Source of the DNA: Tanypteryx hageni
Lineage: Eukaryota > Arthropoda > Insecta > Odonata > Petaluridae
Direction of reading: 5' to 3'
Assembly: GCA_028673005.1 (NCBI GenBank)
Contig: CM054112.1
Span: 26,948,124-27,012,123, forward strand
Length of the DNA stretch: 64,000 bases
Shown: piece after piece, positions 53,690 to 64,000 of the stretch
Numbering within the stretch: the first letter of the stretch is position 1
Layout: each line of letters opens with the position of its first letter
Notes under the pieces: generated by a model
Database searches by the model: none
What the model was told of the DNA's origin: nothing
Seen by the model: the letters and a program-made list of their open reading frames with translations, nothing else
Program-made: the position numbers and the translations under genes

Positions 53690-56130
53690 AGATCTGTTCT
53701 AAACATGATCATTTCGTTTTGCCCTACAAACGAAATTCCTTATTGAAATTGGTCCAGCCAATACCTTTGAAATTCATAGTTACAGAAAAATTCTAACCTT
53801 GATATTGTGGTAGCCCTGTTTATTCAACTCGGTTGAAAAATACTATTTGGGTTATTTATTTATAGGAAGATTATATATACCATAATGGATTAAAATTTAT
53901 GCGGACAGCTCTATAAAAATACGCATAAATTAAATATTATTTTACCTTTACCCTGCTCTAAAGCTCCGCTTCAAAAATCTTGATTTCATTATGATATTTT
54001 GTAAAAATCATATATATAAAATGTAGTTGACATCTGTTCAGCCAATTCCTTCCAAATCCATAGTTACTGAAAGAGTTTAATTTGCAATTGTGGCACCCCT
54101 GTTTAGTTGAACCAGTCCAAATATGCTATTATGCTATTTTTATATAATAAATAGTGTTCTGCATATCTGCAGGTTCAGGTGCTCCTCCTCCACCTTTCTC
54201 TATCATGTGCCCTTCTCTTCATCTCCCCATACCCTCCTCCCTCCCTTAGAATATCCAACATTTTAATTCTTCTTCTTCCTCTTTTCTTTCTTCCCTCCAC
54301 CGTTCCTTCAATAACATCCTTTAGTAATCCCTCTCTTCTCAAAACATGTCCTATACATTTCTTTTTCCTAGTCACTATCATGTCCACCAAACTCCTTTCC
54401 TCTTCTACTCTTCTTAGCACTCCTCTCTCAATCTCGAACCACTCCGTCCTGCTTTCTCCTATCCTCATGGCCGCCTCCTGTCTCATGTATAGATTCCTTA
54501 TCAACCTTCTGTCTCTCCAATCTGCTTTCTTCTCCCTCAATATCTCCATCATCCTTTCCCACCTCACACAGTCGAAAGCCTTCTCCAAGTCCACAAAGGA
54601 CAACTGATACCCTTGTCCCTTTCTAAATACCTCTCTCCAATCATCCTTACCACCCCTATGGCATCCCTCGTACCCATTCCTTTCCTAAATCCAAATTGTT
54701 CTTCTGCTATATTCTCTTCCATTACCCTCGTCAGCCTTCTATTCATCACTCTCAACATTATCTTGGCCGCATGAGCTATCAGACTAATAATTCTATGCTC
54801 CCCGCACTTCTTTGCCCCTTTCTTTTTAGGTAGTGGTATCATTTCTGTTCTGACTAACTCCTCCGGCCACTCCCCACTCTCATATATTGCATTACACAAG
54901 TTGGTCACCTCTTCAATGCCTTCGTCTTGCAGACACTTGAACAGTTCCACAGGTATCCCGTCTACTCCTGCCACCTTTCCCTCCCTCATTTCCTTCATAG
55001 CTGCCACTACTTCCTCCCTCAGTATTGCCTCCCCCATCTCCTTCCTATCCACTTCCCCTTCTTCCTCAATTTCCAGCTCTGCCAGCTTTTCCTTCGCCTT
55101 ATACAACTCCTCCATGTACTCTTTCCACCTGCACATAACCTCCTTATCCTCCTTCAGTATCCTACCATCCTTGTTCTCAATTTCTTTTGAGCCTCTTCCT
55201 CCAGATCTCTGTCCATCCCAAGTAATACTCTTGACCTTCTGATACGCTAGATCGTACCTTCCCCTCTTCTCGAGCTCTTGTATCTCCTTGCACTCTTCCT
55301 CCAGCCACTTTTCCTTCGCCCTCCTCAGTTCATTGTTCAACTGCCTGTAGTTCCTTCTCCCCTCCTCTGTGTTTACATTCTTGTATCTCCTTCTCTCCTC
55401 CATCTTTGCTATCATTTCCCCTGTTACCCAGGGTTTCTTAGCTCTCTTGCCCTTCCTGTATCCTATTTCCCTTTCCACCACATTTACTATTCCATTCTTA
55501 ATTCTCTTCCATTTTTCCTCTACTCCTTCGTTCTGTGTATTTCCTCTCTTCATCTGGTTTGCCATATCATAACCGATTTCCTCTTTCTGCCTTTCTTTCA
55601 GTTATATTATAATTTGGTTAATATTGATGCAGACAGTTCAACACAAACACTTATTAAAAAAATTGTATTACTTTTATTATGGCAGCCCTGCTTTCTATAT
55701 CTATCCTAAAAATCTTAATTTTTTTTTGTGTCACAACCCCATACAAAATTTCGTTGAAATTGGTTTGACCAATTCCTTCCAGATTCATAATTACCAAAAA
55801 GTTTAACTTTGCAATTGTGGCGCCCCTACTTAGTTAATCAGGTCGAACTATGTCATTTTGGTTATGAATTTATGTGAAAATTCTATGTATCAAATTTGGT
55901 TGAAATCGGTTTGGCCAATTCCTTCCAAAAGTATAACTACCGAAAAGTTTATTTTGCAATTGTGGCACCCCTGCTTGGTCGATCTGGTCCAAATATGTCA
56001 TTTTGGTCATATATTTATGTAAAGATTCTACGTACCTACCAAATTTGGTTAAAATCGGTTCAGCCAGTTCTTCCCTGATATATGCGTACGGGTAGACAGA
56101 CATCGCCGAAATTTGGACCGACTCGGCACA
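53690..56130 (-). repeat. Dispersed repeat family A, minus copy split by a LINE
   Basis: Parts at 55600-56130 and 53690-54150 continue each other when compared with the copy at 7216-7800. Both carry the GTGGCACCCCTG / CCAATTCCTTCCAAA pattern, repeated at a spacing of about 165-170 bp. A LINE (54160-55600) separates them. Confidence 0.75.
54160..55600 (-). pseudogene. LINE reverse transcriptase, internally deleted and frameshifted
   Basis: Minus strand. Frame 55565-54564 (333 codons) holds a coiled N-terminal part, then REGKVAGVDGIPVELFKCLQ, GEWPEELVRTEMIPLPKKKG and EEQFGFRKGMGTRDAI, the first fingers of a non-LTR reverse transcriptase. A frameshift near 54600 leads to LEKAFDCVRWERMMEILREK. 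After RTEWFEIERGVL the sequence jumps to RRVEEERSLVDMIV and IGHVLRREGLLKDVIEGTVE, so the YADD segment has been deleted. It is inserted within a family A repeat. Confidence 0.87.
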
Positions 56131-56832
56131 AACTCTCAGGATCAACCTGAAGCTGTTGCCAAAATTTTTAAGCTCCTACATTTATTTTCTGAAGAATTAT
56201 GACTGCCACAGACACACAGGTTCTTTTATTATTATAGGTTAACCCTTTGAGTGCCATGCCAATTTTGGTGGGTATGCCCAAAAGTGCCATGGCTATTTCA
56301 GCAATTTTGCATCAATCTCTATTTATTCATATTCTTGCCTGATTCTTTCAGTAATAGCACAAATGATTACTAATATTAATTATATTAAGGGAATGTTAGA
56401 GTCAATGTTGCGATTTTTTGTTTTAAAAATTGTTTTTCATTTTTTAATAAAAAAATGAAAAGTTGAGTTTACATTGAATCAAGTATTTTTCTTTTCGCTA
56501 GTATATTTAACTTATTTTCATAAAGGCAATACATCCAGGTAAAACATTGCAAAGTACCATAAAAATATTAAAAAATGAAAATACTGAAAAATATTATTTG
56601 CATAACAGCAATTTTAGCACTTTTTCAGCAGTCTCTATGAAAAATCACATACAGAAATGATATATAAAACATTATGTTCTATAAAACTATATATTCATAA
56701 CATTTATAAAATTAAAAAATATTTTGTTATGATTTTACATTTTTAAAAATCACAAATATCTTCTAAAACCTCAAAATCTTCCTTCTCTAAATAATCTTTG
56801 TCATCACTTAACATAACATTAATATAACAATA
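56131..56832. other. Unassigned AT-rich sequence with one piggyBac-like end
   Basis: TTAACCCTTTGAGTGCC at 56239 resembles a piggyBac-type end at a TTAA site. No matching right end was found. Confidence 0.35.
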
Positions 56833-57500
56833 CTAGCATAATTGCCCATCAAATATGATGGATATGCGTGGATTAAGTATTAAATTTAAGGAACTTCCCA
56901 TTCTTCCTCCTTTTCTCTCTTCTTCTCTCCCATCCTCCCTCCCTTCCATCCTCCATCCCTCTCCTTTCTCTGGAAAAATAAACTAATTCTTACTTTTTAT
57001 GTACCTTCCATTCTATAGCCCTTCCTTCCTATCTCCTTCCCCACATCCCCCTCTCTCTTATTCTACATCTATATAGTCGTTTAGATAAGCAAAAGAATCC
57101 AAACTAAATCCCAATCCCATTAGAATTACGTAATTTCGTGAAAACTCCTACGATAATTTAAGGCTATCTATGCTTTTGTATATATTACACATATGCGGGT
57201 TGAGACAACAATTGTTTCTGGAAGTTTAACAATGATGTGGTTGGCAAGACAATACCCTGTTTAAAAGCCGATATTTTCCCAAAATATGTGATTTAAATGT
57301 TTAATATGAGAGATTTCGAATGGTAGGCGGAAAAAGATGAATAGAATACGAAACTTCATAAACATTCCTAAAACATAGTTTAAATTTGAAGATCATATGT
57401 CAATTCTTTCTAATTTTAATTTCAAAAGATTAAAAGCCTGCACTTTAAAAACTCGCTTTTTACTTGTTATCTTACGGGAAATGGAAATCGCCCCCTGGAG
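56833..57500 (-). repeat. Dispersed repeat family B, minus copy
   Basis: Starts TACTAGCATAATTGCCC and GGATTAAGTATTAA, a CT-rich block at 56890-57060, then GATCATATGTCAATTCTTTC and TTATCTTACGGGAAATGG, matching the copy at 11705-12470. Confidence 0.65.
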
Positions 57501-58714
57501 TCAAACCCGGATCTTTTTTGGTGTTTTTTGGTCATTTAATTTTTATATCTGAATCAAACATTCCTGCAAAATTTCAACCTTCCACCTAATCGGGAAGTTT
57601 GTTAAAAACTCGTTAAAACGTCAGTGTTACATTACAGACAACAGCTATTATATTAAGTAATAATATTAAATTAACATTATAATAACATTATGAAATAGGT
57701 CATGAAGTCATTGATGTGTTGTGAGATGTATCATACAGTTAGAATAAAATAGGATATAATGTTATGAAGCTAAGATCGGCATGTTGTTATTATGGAAGAG
57801 TTAAGTTGATAATGATGTTGTAATGAGATGAGTATTTAAACTGTACAAGATAAGATATATATATATATATACTATATAGACACACACTCCCCGATTAATG
57901 CTCTTAATTGGTGCCAGGAAAATCAAGCGCTAACTGAAACAGCACTATTCAGAACTGAAACAGTGCTATTCGAAACATGTACTTCCATAAGAAATAACGT
58001 TAAAAGATTTAATTGGTTCCCGGGATTCTATTAATGAAAATGATAATAGGTAGTATTATATAAATAATACACCCAAGTATTCTTTGTTAACCATATTATG
58101 TAACGTAGATAGGTTGTCATTTGCACTGCAATTATATTTAAAATTGAACAGTAAAACTTGAATATAAATGAAGAACAGAATGCATTTTACGGAACATATG
58201 TTGATCTCACGCTGAATAAATCATGCAGGAGCATTAAGGAATAGGAATTAGAATAGAAGAAGATACCTGTGTCTACTTATATATACAGGGTGATGCAATA
58301 GTCACTATACAGCCGCTATTTTATTGACACAAAGAAAATTGGAACATAATAACATAAGCATCATGACTGAAGATATTGTTCAATTAAGAGAAGGCAACCA
58401 ATAAGACAAATCAAAATCTTATATCGAAACGATCAAAACCTTACTACATTTTGATAAAGAAATATCTATTCATAAAAGAATTATCACATGTGCTTCATAA
58501 ATAAAGGAACATGGAATGAGATCAAATTTTTCTCTCTCCCTCCCCCTCTATCTTAATTTTTTAAAGATATTTAAGTGATTTTTTCATAGTTTAAAAAATG
58601 TCAACAATATCTAACAATGTGTTTCAATAAATAATAGAGCTCCATGGTTTTCTCATGTTCTCAGAAGGTAATTGCGAATTTTCAGCAATGGAATTACATG
58701 CTTGTTAGACGTGT
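57501..58714. other. Unassigned sequence with simple repeats
   Basis: An (AT)n run lies at about 57857-57872. CCCCGATTAATGCTCTTAA near 57888 and TACAGGGTGATGCAATAGTC at 58284 look like single ends of small DNA transposons without partners. Confidence 0.35.
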
Positions 58715-60265
58715 TTCGCTTCCAGTATAAATGCCCCATTCGGGCTTCAGTTTGTCAGTCTGTCTGTCCGTCCATCCATCCATCTACATGTACCCTATGC
58801 CCATAAGGTATTGGCATAAACCTTTTGGCATTATGTTAATATTCTTATGGTAAAACCTCCTGGGGAGAGTATTACAAATTAACTTGAACAATAGAACATG
58901 AAAATTAAGCATCATGTTTCAGGTGTATTTCTACCTTTTGGCATTATGTTAATATTCTTATGGTAAAACCTCCTGGGGAGAGTATTACAAATTAACTTGA
59001 ACAATAGAACATGAAAATTAAGCATTATGTTTCAGGTGTATTTCTTTGGTATTATTATGGCTTAGTTAAAATATTTAAGCATGTATGGTGTGACTGGAGG
59101 CCATGTAGGCTGTTAAATTATGGATGCTTGTATAGAACCACATCCTTGAATGGTTAAGACTTAGGTTAGAGTAAATTTTCCACATAAAACTTATCTATAG
59201 AATCGTCAATGATTTTGAGATTGACTGTTGAAATCTTTGCCTCATGAGTAAAAGTAATTTATCTTATTTTTTGATACTATAAAAATTATCATTTATTTTA
59301 TGCTGCTAAAATATCAGATATAAAGAGTATTTATCGGAGTATTATGTGTTCTTTACACAAAGTGAATGCATATAGGGGAGATCGTTTCCGTCCATCCACA
59401 TGTTAAAACTCGGAAACCGCTGGATATATTATGAAGAAATTTGGTATTGGGGAGTTTTGCTAAAATTTATTGACCGATTTCAATTTTGGTACAACTCGGA
59501 CAACAATGATGACCACTTTACATGAAGACCTACAATGTTCCTTTGTCTTAACTCTGGAACCATTGGGCTTATTTGACAAAATTTGGTATTGGGGATTTTT
59601 GCTAAAATTGGTCGAATGATTCCAATTTTGGTAAAAATCGGACAGCAATCACTACTTTATATGGCATACAAATAGTTTTCAATGTTCCTTTGTTTCTACT
59701 TGGGAACCGCTTGATGCATTTTGATGAAATTTGCTATTGGGGAGTTTTGCTAAAATTAGTCAATTCGAATTTTGGTTAAAATCGGACAACAATTACGACC
59801 ACTTTACATTAAGACCTACATGTAGTTTACAATGTTCCTTTGTTTCAACTCGGGAACCGCTGGATGTATTTTGATGAAATTTGGTATTGGAGAGTTTTGC
59901 TAGAATTAATTGGCCGATTTCAATTTTGGTTAAAATCGGACAATAATTACGACTACTTTACATGAAGACCTACATGTAGTTTACAATGTTCCTTTGTTTC
60001 AACTCGGGAACCGCTGGATGTATTTTGATGAAATTTGGTATTGGAGAGTTTTGCTAGAATTAATTGGCCGATTCCAATTTTGGTTAAAATCGGACAATAA
60101 TTACGACTACTTTACATGAAGACCTACATGTATTTTACAACATACCTCGCTTGCTTCTGGTTAAATTCTCATCTGAGTGAAATATATTGAGAACATTGTG
60201 AAATCTTGAAGAACGAATTTGGAAATTGTGTACTCCGATATGGAGTACACTTTTCCAATCTTGTT
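58715..60265 (+). repeat. Dispersed repeat family D with tandem internal units
   Basis: Opens with GCCCCATTCGGGC, then TGTCAGTCTGTCTGTCCGTC. It contains five units of about 143-153 bp (near 59405, 59550, 59698, 59848, 60000) with CTCGGGAACCGCTGGATG and GAAATTTGGTATTGG; the last two are nearly identical. It ends with hairpin TGTACTCC-GATAT-GGAGTACA (60229-60251). The same end motif occurs at 38595-38635. Confidence 0.72.
58821..59046. repeat. 113-bp tandem duplication
   Basis: Two adjacent copies (starting 58821 and 58934, CCTTTTGGCATTATGTTAAT) almost identical, differing at one base (CATC / CATT). Recent duplication inside family D. Confidence 0.9.
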
Positions 60266-60514
60266 TTACTATGCTCTTTTTATAGAAAATATTGAAGTAA
60301 CACAAATAAAATAATTAGCTAGGAATATCCTCAATACCGTATTTACTCGTGTATCCCACGCACCATTTTACCTGGAACGCCGGCATCTTACACAGGGTTT
60401 TCTGACCAAGTAACATAAATTTTATCAATAGTAAATTTTCTGCAATATGATTCCTGTGAAAAACGGCATCATTATGCAGTAGGATTTCTAAGTTTCTGCC
60501 TTTCGCAGGTTTTA

Positions 60515-60518
<4 letters not shown>

Positions 60519-60574
<56 letters not shown>
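60519..60574. repeat. (TA)n microsatellite
   Basis: Uninterrupted TA run; further TA runs at 60696-60711 and 60945-61016 frame the neighbouring foldback sequence. Confidence 0.95.
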
Positions 60575-60577
<3 letters not shown>

Positions 60578-60942
60578 CTAAAGGAAAAGAAAAGGTAGTG
60601 ATGAGGGTGGCAACAAGGTGTTGAGGGAAGCCCAGCGGACACTTACCAAGTTGAGGACCAAACTGGTAGGCTGCTGGGGGCGTCGAAGAGACACGTATAT
60701 ATATATATATAACAACTTACGGAAAAGGAAAGGTAAAATGAATATATGGATGTCAACAAGGTGTTGGGATGAGGAAACCCAGTGAAGAAGGAGTAGTTCC
60801 GAAAGCTTTACGTTTGTGATGTTTCTGTGTTTTTGTGTTATTTTACGTGTGTCGCTTCGACATCCCCGGGGCCTCGCCAACCTGAAGTCGTCTGATTGGT
60901 GAGTGCTCACTGGGTTTCCTCATCCCAACACCTTGTTGACAT

Positions 60943-60951
<9 letters not shown>
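60575..60951. repeat. Foldback sequence between TA microsatellites
   Basis: The arms 60738-60783 and 60906-60951 are inverted copies (GGATGTCAACAAGGTGTTGG on one, its complement on the other). A further degenerate direct copy of the arm (GGCAACAAGGTGTTGAGGG) lies at 60605-60650. It encodes nothing I recognise. Confidence 0.75.
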
Positions 60952-60991
<40 letters not shown>

Positions 60992-61001
60992 CATACATAT
61001 A

Positions 61002-61033
<32 letters not shown>

Positions 61034-61346
61034 TATATAACCCTCCTCTGTAAGAAGCATCTATATATAATAGATAGATATATAGAGATAGAGGTAAATA
61101 CCGTATTTAATCGATTGTAAGCCGACTTTTTTTTACCTTTTCACCATCTCAGAAATTGCCACTCGTCTTAGAATCGGTGTCAAATGAAATAGTAATTGAA
61201 TTTATTTCTTCAGTTACATTATAATGCAAGATATAAGCGTTTTAAAGAATACGTAAACTATCTACTATAAAGAAGAATAAAAATGACCGAATAACTAAGA
61301 CGAAATAAATTACGTAAATAATAAGAGGCGCGTCAAAGTTGTAATA

Positions 61347-61865
61347 CCATATTGACCCGAATATAGTGCGATGTTTTTTCCTCAATATGTACCTTTGAAA
61401 GTCGCATTCGCACTATATTCGAGTACTTGTTGCATTCGTACTATATTCGAATACTTGTATCTTTAAAAAATAACTGCGTATCGGCGCGTTTCATGACGCG
61501 TGTTTCAGCGCATATTTTTATAATTGCTACATTGTAAGTGAATTGGACGTTCATGTTACGATGCTACATTGTACAAATATACTCGGTAGTGGTCTGAGGA
61601 GACTTGAAAATAAATCAAGGTCAAATTGCAGCAACCACAGCACCGGCACAACTTCACGCAGGGTCGCGACACAACGTTAGAAAACGAGGACCGTCTAAAC
61701 GTGGCGTCACATTACCCCCCTTTAGTACATAAGTCATGAGTTTACAGGTAATTTAAATGTGCAAAATAGAGAAAATTAAATGTTTTTCGTCTTTTTCTAA
61801 TATTCCTTTCAAAATACTTGGGGTCGCACTATATTCGGGGTCGCATTATATTCGGGCTAATACGG
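61347..61865. mobile_element. Nested Tigger-like MITE, 519 bp
   Basis: Flanked by TA (61345-61346 and 61866-61867). Ends CCATATTGACCCGAATATAG and complement CCGTATTAGCCCGAATATAA. Subterminal GTCGCA(T/C)T(A/C)TATTCG motifs are repeated. No transposase. It sits inside the left part of the 61101-63152 element. Confidence 0.85.
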
Positions 61866-62465
61866 TAATTGTGGTGGCAGTGCACGTATTCGTAGGCTTT
61901 CACACTCCCCCTCCACTAACTAAAATATTTCATTGTAGTGTCACCAACTTGACGTATTTTCCGCTAAATCTAGCTTTTTATCTAGATACCGTCTGGGGAT
62001 TAGAAAAATGTAAGCTAGGGGATAGCGGATTTTTCGACTTAATTTTCACCAAATTGATGTTTCAGGTTTTTTTTTAATAAATAATTTTACCGTTAAATGT
62101 AACAAAATAAGTACTTACAAGTTTATAATGTTAAACATGCGACGATTTCTCCCGTTTTTTTATTTAATTAACGGACGCATCATTCATCAAATAAATAGTA
62201 TTCTTAAACTACCTTCCTCGTATTTTATAGTCATTACCACTCTCCACTCATTACATTGATAAAGCTATTAAGTATTCTTTCAATACTGTTTCAAATTCGC
62301 AAACATACATCATGTATACAAACTCCGGTGTTGGCAACACTGTTTAAGTGTCTTGTGAGTGTGTCCTGTGATTCCCGAGTGAAATATTTCGTTTCGTTGT
62401 GAACATCCTCGCGGCAAGTGTAAACTTCTTATTTCTTAGCGAGTTTTTCGGTTTTTAATTACCCC

Positions 62466-62950
62466 ATGATGGGACGAACGCATTACTCTGCGAACTTTAA
62501 GAGGAACGTTATTGCCTATGCAGAAGAGACATCTAATCTTGCAGCACAACGGCGCTTTGGGATTGATGAATCAAATGTTAGACGCTGGAGGAGAGATAAA
62601 GAGAAGTTACTTAAGTGTTCAAGCAAAAGAAAAACATTTGGAGGCCCCAAGCAAGGACGTTACCATGAATTGGAGGAGATCCTTAATAACTTTGTGATTG
62701 ATCAACGAAATAACTGTTTGCCAGTGAACTCCGAGATTATACAAACAAAAGCTCGTGAAATTGCTCGAGAACATAAACTTAGTAGATGATTACATCCTGG
62801 GTTGCCGCTGCATGGAATGGCATTCCGAGTGATCTGATTGTACGTTCATTCAAAAAGTGTTCCATTACAAACTCGCTCGATGGCACAGAAGATGACGTTT
62901 TGTGGGATGAGGAGAGTGAAAAAGAGTCGTCGTGTGAAGATATATTTTAG
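62466..62950 (+). pseudogene. Tigger/pogo transposase, N- and C-terminal parts fused by deletion
   Basis: Frame 62466-62789 (107 codons) starts MMGRTHYSANFKRNVIAYAE and AAQRRFGIDESNVRRWRRDK, a helix-turn-helix of the pogo/CENP-B type, then QGRYHELEEILNNFVIDQRN, the start of the second DNA-binding half. Directly after, in another frame (62787-62950), comes MITSWVAAAWNGIPSDLIVR and the acidic EDDVLWDEESEKESSCEDIF and stop, the usual transposase C-terminus. The whole DDE catalytic domain in between is missing, so it cannot transpose by itself, but it may still make a DNA-binding protein. Confidence 0.85.
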
Positions 62951-63182
62951 TAAAAAAATATGTTAATGTTGTTGCAATTTCAGTTTTTAATCTTTATTTA
63001 ATTACGAACTGAAAATCCGCCACATTCATACTTGTTGGAATATCGAGATAAATAGTCCTAATTGACCAAAAATATTTTTTTTCCTTGCGTGGACTTGTGA
63101 AAAGTGGGGGTCGGCTTAGAATCAGTGTCGGCTTATAATCGATTAAATACGGTATATTTTTATTCAAGCCCTTCAACATCAG

Positions 63183-63290
63183 AAAAATTTCTTACCTTTA
63201 GCAGGATTCGAACCACCTCAGGCTTGTACTGCTCTTCATGAGGCATAGATTAAAACAACTACACCTACACCATGGTGAGCATGACATACA
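63183..63290 (-). repeat. tRNA-derived SINE head
   Basis: On the minus strand GGTGTAGGTGTAGTTG and GGTTCGAATCCTGC resemble pol III A and B boxes at the right spacing. It lies 30 bp right of the Tigger-like element. Confidence 0.5.
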
Positions 63291-64000
63291 ATTGAGAAAT
63301 ATTCGTTGATCAAGCTCTATAAAAACAATAAAGACTCAAAATAGAAAGTCTAAATTTGGCAAGAATGCTTTATTTACATATTAAAAGTGATTGATGAAAA
63401 ATATTCAGAGTAAACGAATCCCTAAAAGAACAAAAGTTTGTTTTCCTGGCATCAATTTTTTAATACGCATCGAATTGATCAACAGATCAGTTTTTAACGC
63501 AAGAATTTGACGTGTAGTCAGAGGGTAAATGTTGGCAAAGAGAAGTTCTTCTTCACAGACAAATACCATTACGATGCAGCATCCGTACCCACCAACAATT
63601 ATTAGCCTTGAATTCTTGCCATGGGATGATTAGTGATCATGCTAATTCATTAGCTTTCAGTTTTATGATTTCCTGACACAATGGTTTTCCCTCCGTTCTT
63701 TGAGTATGTGCAAATTTTAGTTTCTTCTTTTAATTCCTGAAATCAACTTTGTTTGAGTCCACAAAATGATTTTCATGTTGAGTTAGCACCTACAAATTTC
63801 TGTTCTGCTTGCTTCCACCTTCCCACAATTGCCTCTGTCACACATTATATTTTCTACCAGCCTTACAAGTTAGTTTCTTCAGCATAATGCACCACCATTA
63901 GCGTAAAATTTCTGTAAAAACTTCGTCTTATACCTTGCGATACATTCCCTTTTACAGAGGTGCCATGATGTCATTTCAGTCCTAAGATTTGGGATAACTT
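63291..64000. other. Unassigned sequence at right edge
   Basis: AT-rich. No exon, RNA or paired transposon ends recognised. Confidence 0.4.

Larger units (their letters stand above)
61101..63152 (+). mobile_element. Tigger/pogo-like element, DDE core deleted, with nested MITE
   Basis: Flanked by TA (61099-61100, 63153-63154). Ends CCGTATTTAATCGATTGTAA and complement CCGTATTTAATCGATTATAA match at 25 of 26 positions over the first 26 bases. It encodes a transposase N-terminus and C-terminus joined without the catalytic domain (see 62466-62950). It contains a smaller element at 61347-61865. Confidence 0.9.

Noticed and set aside
54179..55709. Several plus-strand hydrophobic frames up to 143 codons
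   Set aside because: Shadows of the purine-rich minus-strand LINE coding sequence.
57880..58100. MITE beginning CCCCGATTAATGC
   Set aside because: Only one possible end seen; no inverted partner or target duplication found.
60578..61120. Minus frame of 110 codons and plus frame of 74 codons with Ile-Tyr runs
   Set aside because: Products of the foldback arms and (TA)n microsatellites.
1..64000. CRISPR array, prokaryotic operons or phage
   Set aside because: Spliced eukaryotic genes throughout; the direct repeats present are tandem duplications and minisatellites without unique spacers.

Overview
This is an AT-rich animal nuclear genome window. Genes are split into many short exons with GT-AG introns, and transposon debris is dense. 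There are no operons, no ribosome binding sites and no CRISPR. The two gene families recognised (membrane alkaline phosphatase and HPS3) and the mix of repeats (hAT, Tigger/pogo, piggyBac, mariner, several LINE types, tRNA-derived SINEs) suggest an invertebrate, most likely an arthropod. I cannot name the species from sequence alone.

Two genes are arranged head to head. On the minus strand, an alkaline phosphatase gene runs from its start codon at 18888 down to 631 in eight exons. It leaves the window before its C-terminal exon(s). One of its introns (1689-15474) is almost 14 kb long and full of transposons. About 640 bp away, on the plus strand, lies an apparently complete HPS3 gene, a subunit of the BLOC-2 complex for lysosome-related organelles. 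It has 15 coding exons from 19530 to 42835. The exon phases all join, and the total is 3513 nt (1170 codons plus stop). Poly(A) signals follow at 42911, 43377 and 43539. The space between the two start codons is a candidate shared promoter.

The rest is mostly mobile DNA. Elements with both ends visible are: hAT elements at 343-617, 3112-4445, 27377-27674 and 40423-41436, each with an 8-bp target duplication; a piggyBac-type element at 25310-28997 between TTAA sites, itself holding a LINE and a hAT MITE; a piggyBac MITE at 38767-39079; Tigger/pogo-like elements at 12572-13595, 33815-34855, 61101-63152 and, nested in the last, 61347-61865; and a mariner relic with long inverted ends at 49731-50541. 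A transposase-bearing but broken hAT lies at 8355-10860. Reverse-transcriptase relics lie at 14395-15400, 25816-27240, 52020-53265 and 54160-55600. Several unclassified repeat families share an odd common layout: a short hairpin, a TGTCCGTCC-like stretch, then imperfect tandem units.

From 43561 to the right edge there is only one likely gene piece: a serine-rich last exon on the minus strand (47946-48446) ending in a basic KKKKRRK tail. The remainder of that gene would lie to the right, possibly beyond the window. The most unusual small features are a tRNA-Gly-like sequence with a GGC anticodon set inside an inverted repeat (16112-16268), two long hairpin (foldback) sequences (44527-44703 and 60738-60951), and two opposite-facing copies of a Tigger derivative that keep the acidic transposase tail.
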